Below, one piece after another: positions 60,503 to 64,000 of a stretch of 64,000 bases of DNA. The stretch's first letter is position 1; every line of letters begins with the position of its first letter. Below the pieces are notes generated by a model. It was given only the letters and a program-made list of their open reading frames with translations, did no database searches and was not told the origin of the DNA. Origin of the DNA: Ceratotherium simum simum (Eukaryota > Chordata > Mammalia > Perissodactyla > Rhinocerotidae); the NCBI RefSeq assembly GCF_000283155.1, contig NW_004454229.1, positions 5,292,322 through 5,356,321 on the forward strand. The letters are read 5' to 3'. The position numbers and the translations under genes are program-made.

Positions 60503-62040
60503 TGAAACAAGTTTGCTAAAGCAACACTTATCCTTACTAAGTGTGATGAACTCTTGATATTTCCTCTTCTAGTTCATTGAAAAAAAAAATGCTGCTCACA
60601 ACCCACAAACCTTAAAATTGATTTTGCCACCCTCTACAACCTACAGTTTGAAAGATATTACATTATCTCATTTACTTCTCACCGTGTAATGATTATCCCA
60701 TTTTATTGTTCATCCCTGAGGCTCAGATGGTCTAAGTAATGTATCTATCTTGGTACAGCTCCTAATTTTGGAACTGCATTACTTAAAATCTTATATTCCT
60801 TCCATTCTATCTCTGCCATACATTACTGTTAACAGTTAATTCATCATTTAAGCATATATTCAATAAACATAGTGTGTTATATGCTAGGAATAAAAAGATG
60901 AAAAAAGCAAGGTTTGTGTTCTTAAGGAATGTATAATATGGAGGAGAAAAGGATAAACAAGTAATTTAAATACGATGGACATTTGGTTAAATATGGCAAA
61001 TTGAAAATACAAATTTATCTGTATTGGTACTTGCCGAATCCCACTAAAATGATAGTAAGGAAATAAAAATGGTATTAAACCACAAGGTTGAAATGAATAG
61101 GCGAGAAGGCAATAGCAGAGAGATGTCGGAAAAACATTGGATGATTAAAAGCTGATGGAGAAGTGGTCATTGGTTCAGAATAGAGGATCCTACAACCGGA
61201 GTTCCTGAAGAGGGGTTATACTGGCTGAGTCTCCCCGCACTTCAGAAGGCTCAGGATTTACATGTATTAGGTGCCAAGGAAGGTGGGGATGAGGGGAGGG
61301 AAGGAAAACACTCTATGGAATACTTGGATCGCAAGATCCCTTTTATCACCAGGTGACTATCCCTTCCTTATCAGGATATTGAAGGCTTGTTCTCTGGCGA
61401 AACTGAACAGATGAGGCTCTAGACTCATCCGGGCTGTTAGGCTTAGTGGAAGGCAGGAATGAGGCCCAAGTTGAAAAAAGGGAATTAAATGAAATTCTAC
61501 ATGCTAAATGATGATACTTCCCAGCCTTGTTCCCAGAACACTGGTAACCAGACATATATCAGCTTCCTGGCAGAGGTTTGGAAAATTATTAGAAATGGCT
61601 CCAGAGAAAAGCCAGATTACCACTCCACTCAAAGTGCAAAATTTTAAAATAACAGAGTATGAAAAGTTCGTTAATAAAGTTTTAAATTCCACATTGCAAC
61701 TAACCTGTAAGAAACTCTCACTTGTCAAGTTTTAGTGTAGTATTAAAAAAGAATATCCACAATTATCTAAAAAGGCTATTAAAATACTCTTCTCTTTTCA
61801 ACTGCATATCTGTATGAGGTCAGATTACTTCATACCAACACACCATAATGCCAAAGGTCAAATGAAGAATCAGATATGAGAATTCAGTTGTCGCCTATTA
61901 AACCAGACATTAAAGGGAATTGCAGAAATGCAAAACAATGCCACTCATCACTTTTTTGAGGGAAAATATAGGTATTTTTCATAATAATTATTTTTGTTAA
62001 CATGTAATAGGTTTATTTTTTTGAGTGAATTGAAAGATAT
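60503..62040. other. SCP2 intron 1, no feature recognised
   Basis: AT-rich intron. A 75-codon open frame at 61508-61735 resembles no family I know and lacks exon context. Confidence 0.5.
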
Positions 62041-62059
62041 TTTTAAATGTCCTCAGTTT

Positions 62060-62317
62060 GGGGCCGGCCCGGTGGCGCAAGCGGTTGGGTGCGCGAGCTC
62101 CGCTGCGGCGGCCCGGGGTTCACTGGTTCGGGTCCCGGGCGCGCACCGATGCACTGCTTTGGCAAGCCATGCTGTGGCGGCGTCCCATATAAAGTGGAGG
62201 AGGATGGGCACGGATGTTAGCCCAGGGCCGTCTTCCTCGGCAAAAAAAAAAGAGGAGGATTGGCGGATGTTAGCACAGGGCTGATCTCCTCACAAAAAAA
62301 AAAAAAAAAAAAAAAAA
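62060..62317 (+). repeat. ERE SINE
   Basis: Head ggggccggcccggtggcg, long A tail; target duplication aaatgtcctcagttt on both sides. Confidence 0.96.
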
Positions 62318-62892
62318 TAAATGTCCTCAGTTTTAACTGCTAGGATGGTAAATATTGGTAAATGTAACCCTCATAATCAAAATCTCTTTGGCCTCTTCAA
62401 TGATCTTTAAGAGTGTAAAGTGGTCCTGAGACCAAGATGTTTGAGAATTGCTGGCTCTAGTGACTGAGCACCAACAGCTGCTAACAACGCAAAGAGAGAA
62501 ACAATCAGATGTTATATGCTTCCTCATGAAAGGATATACCACCACCTATAGTCTTGTCGAGGGGATGGAACGTGAGTGTGCAAGCTTCTGGATCCAGCTG
62601 CCAATTCACGGGAAATACGGAGAACAGAGGAACTTGTTGAACTGCATGTGTATGCAGTCTGCAAAATCTGGACTCTAGGAAGCTACAGGTCAGGTGCTCC
62701 TGGTTCTTTAACAGATACATTGAGAGGAAAAGAAAGTAGTGGACAGGAACCTGTAGATTAACAGAGTATTAAAAGGCCCATAAAATTTTAAAAAAATGGG
62801 CAAGACTAATCTGTAGTGTCTGCAGATACGCAAGTAGGTGATAAAACTGAAATATTACAAGCAATTCATTACTGTAAGAATCAGGATAGTAC

Positions 62893-63222
62893 TCTGGTCC
62901 CTTGGTATCCACAGGGGATTGATTCCAGGACCCACTGAGGATACCAAAATCACGAATGCTCAAGTCCCTTATGTGAAATGGTGTAGTATTTGCATATAAC
63001 CTATGCACGTCCTCCTGTGTACTTTAAATCATCTTAGATTACTTATAATACCTAATACAATGTAAATGCTGTGTAAATAGTTGTTATACTGTGTTGTTCA
63101 GGGAATCATGACAAAAAAATGTCTGTACATGTTCAGTACAGACGGAACCATTGTAGGCCTTTCCATCTGTGGTTGGTTGAGTTGGAGGATGCAGAACCAG
63201 GGGATAAGGAGAGCCAACTGTA
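62893..63222 (+). mobile_element. Non-autonomous DNA transposon, Tigger/MER type
   Basis: Left end ggtcccttggtatccacagg is partly the inverse of right end ggggataaggagagccaactg. Interior aagtcccttatgtgaaat and gtacatgttcagtacagac are the known element body. Confidence 0.7.
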
Positions 63223-63437
63223 ATTACTTTGGGGTTAGCGTGGGGATTGAGATTGGGACAGAGTGTTCAGAGGAGTTTCTGGGGTGGGAGGCAAAATTCA
63301 GCTTTTTGATCTGGGTGGTGGTGTCAAAGAAAGGCAGACACTAGGTAACGTATTAAGACAGACTTTAATCAGTAATATACTATTGCAAGAGGGAAAAGAG
63401 TCCAGTGTGAACTGAACTGAATTTTGATTTATAAAGA

Positions 63438-63872
63438 GCTAACTGGGCGTGTTAAAGGGAGAATGAGGGGATAGGGAGGTGGGTGAGCAGGACTGTGTAG
63501 AGTTAGGGAACTGAAAACTTAGAAAAAGCAGGAAGGAGTGGTGAAACCCATCTGGGTTTGCTAACTGGCGCTTATCCAACCTTAGGCTCCTACCCTCCCA
63601 CAGAGACTGGGAGATGGGCCCCCTCTTCAGGTGTTGGCTGGAACAGTCAATTCTTTTGGCAGCCTTGAGTTTTCTCAGGTAGGCACTTTAAGTGGGACTA
63701 GGGTCATCCTAGGGATGGGACTAGGGTCATCCTAGGGATGTGGCCTTGAGCTGTCAGAAACTATGTTAATAGTGTTTGTTTAAGTGTTTATAGGCCAAGG
63801 TTGAGGCCTAGTAGAGAAGAGGACTCAGAGGAGCCTAACTAGAGTTTGGTGAAGGAGATAATCTTTGTCAGT
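63438..63872. repeat. LTR-like repeat, copy 2 of a direct pair
   Basis: Same element as 43185-43585 in the same orientation. It contains a local tandem repeat of about 23 bases around 63694-63740 (gggactagggtcatcctagg twice). Related sequence may extend left to about 63340. Confidence 0.8.
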
Positions 63873-63910
63873 GGTTGCAAGAGTGTTTGCCTTAAAATAA
63901 TTCATTAGGA

Positions 63911-63936
63911 TATATATGTGTGTGTGTGTGTGTGTA
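63911..63936 (+). repeat. (GT)n microsatellite
   Basis: TATATATGTGTGTG-type run near the right edge. Confidence 0.9.
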
Positions 63937-64000
63937 GTTTTCTGTATCTGTTATTTTTAATAAAAAGGTTAAAACTTAAAAAATGAGACAGTAAATAACT

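Noticed and set aside
61508..61735. 75-codon frame as a possible second SCP2 exon
   Set aside because: The expected exon 2 protein segment (FVKPG-like) is not encoded and there are no suitable splice sites.

Overview
The window is nuclear DNA of a perissodactyl mammal, most likely horse-like (rhino or tapir cannot be excluded). The main evidence is at least 17 copies of the equine-type tRNA-derived SINE (ERE), most with an A-rich tail and target-site duplications, over a background of older mammalian repeats (MIR, L1, MLT1/MaLR, MER5, Tigger). The genes are spliced, with GT..AG exons. No bacterial, phage or CRISPR content is present.

Three protein-coding genes are recognised. From 1 to about 18.7 kb lie the last eight coding exons and the 3' UTR of ZYG11A on the + strand (297 C-terminal residues). 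These include the residues that form the Gly/N-degron pocket in its paralogue ZYG11B. From about 19.7 to 43.0 kb is complete ECHDC2 on the - strand: ten coding exons that join in frame to 296 residues, a mitochondrial enoyl-CoA hydratase-family protein. It converges tail to tail with ZYG11A. At 58030-58098 is the first coding exon of SCP2 on the + strand, inside a CpG island; the rest lies beyond the right edge. The order ZYG11A - ECHDC2 - SCP2 matches the conserved mammalian locus on human 1p32.

The ECHDC2-SCP2 interval holds a nearly full-length gammaretrovirus-like (class I) endogenous provirus at 46477-55424. It has paired LTRs, a 4-bp target duplication, a tRNA-Leu primer-binding site, gag-pro-pol-env order, a polypurine tract and a foreign segment of about 0.5 kb inside pol. 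All its reading frames are broken. Its 3' LTR ends 2.6 kb upstream of the SCP2 start codon, in the same orientation.

Introns and intergenic DNA are otherwise repeats. Notable structures are a perfect 184-bp tandem duplication in a ZYG11A intron, an ERE inserted inside another ERE, two closely spaced inverted ERE pairs, two DNA transposons breaking into one L1, and two direct copies of an LTR-like repeat 20 kb apart flanking the provirus and SCP2 exon 1. I found no convincing new biological system; the most rewarding items are the provirus, its possible influence on SCP2, and the structural repeats.
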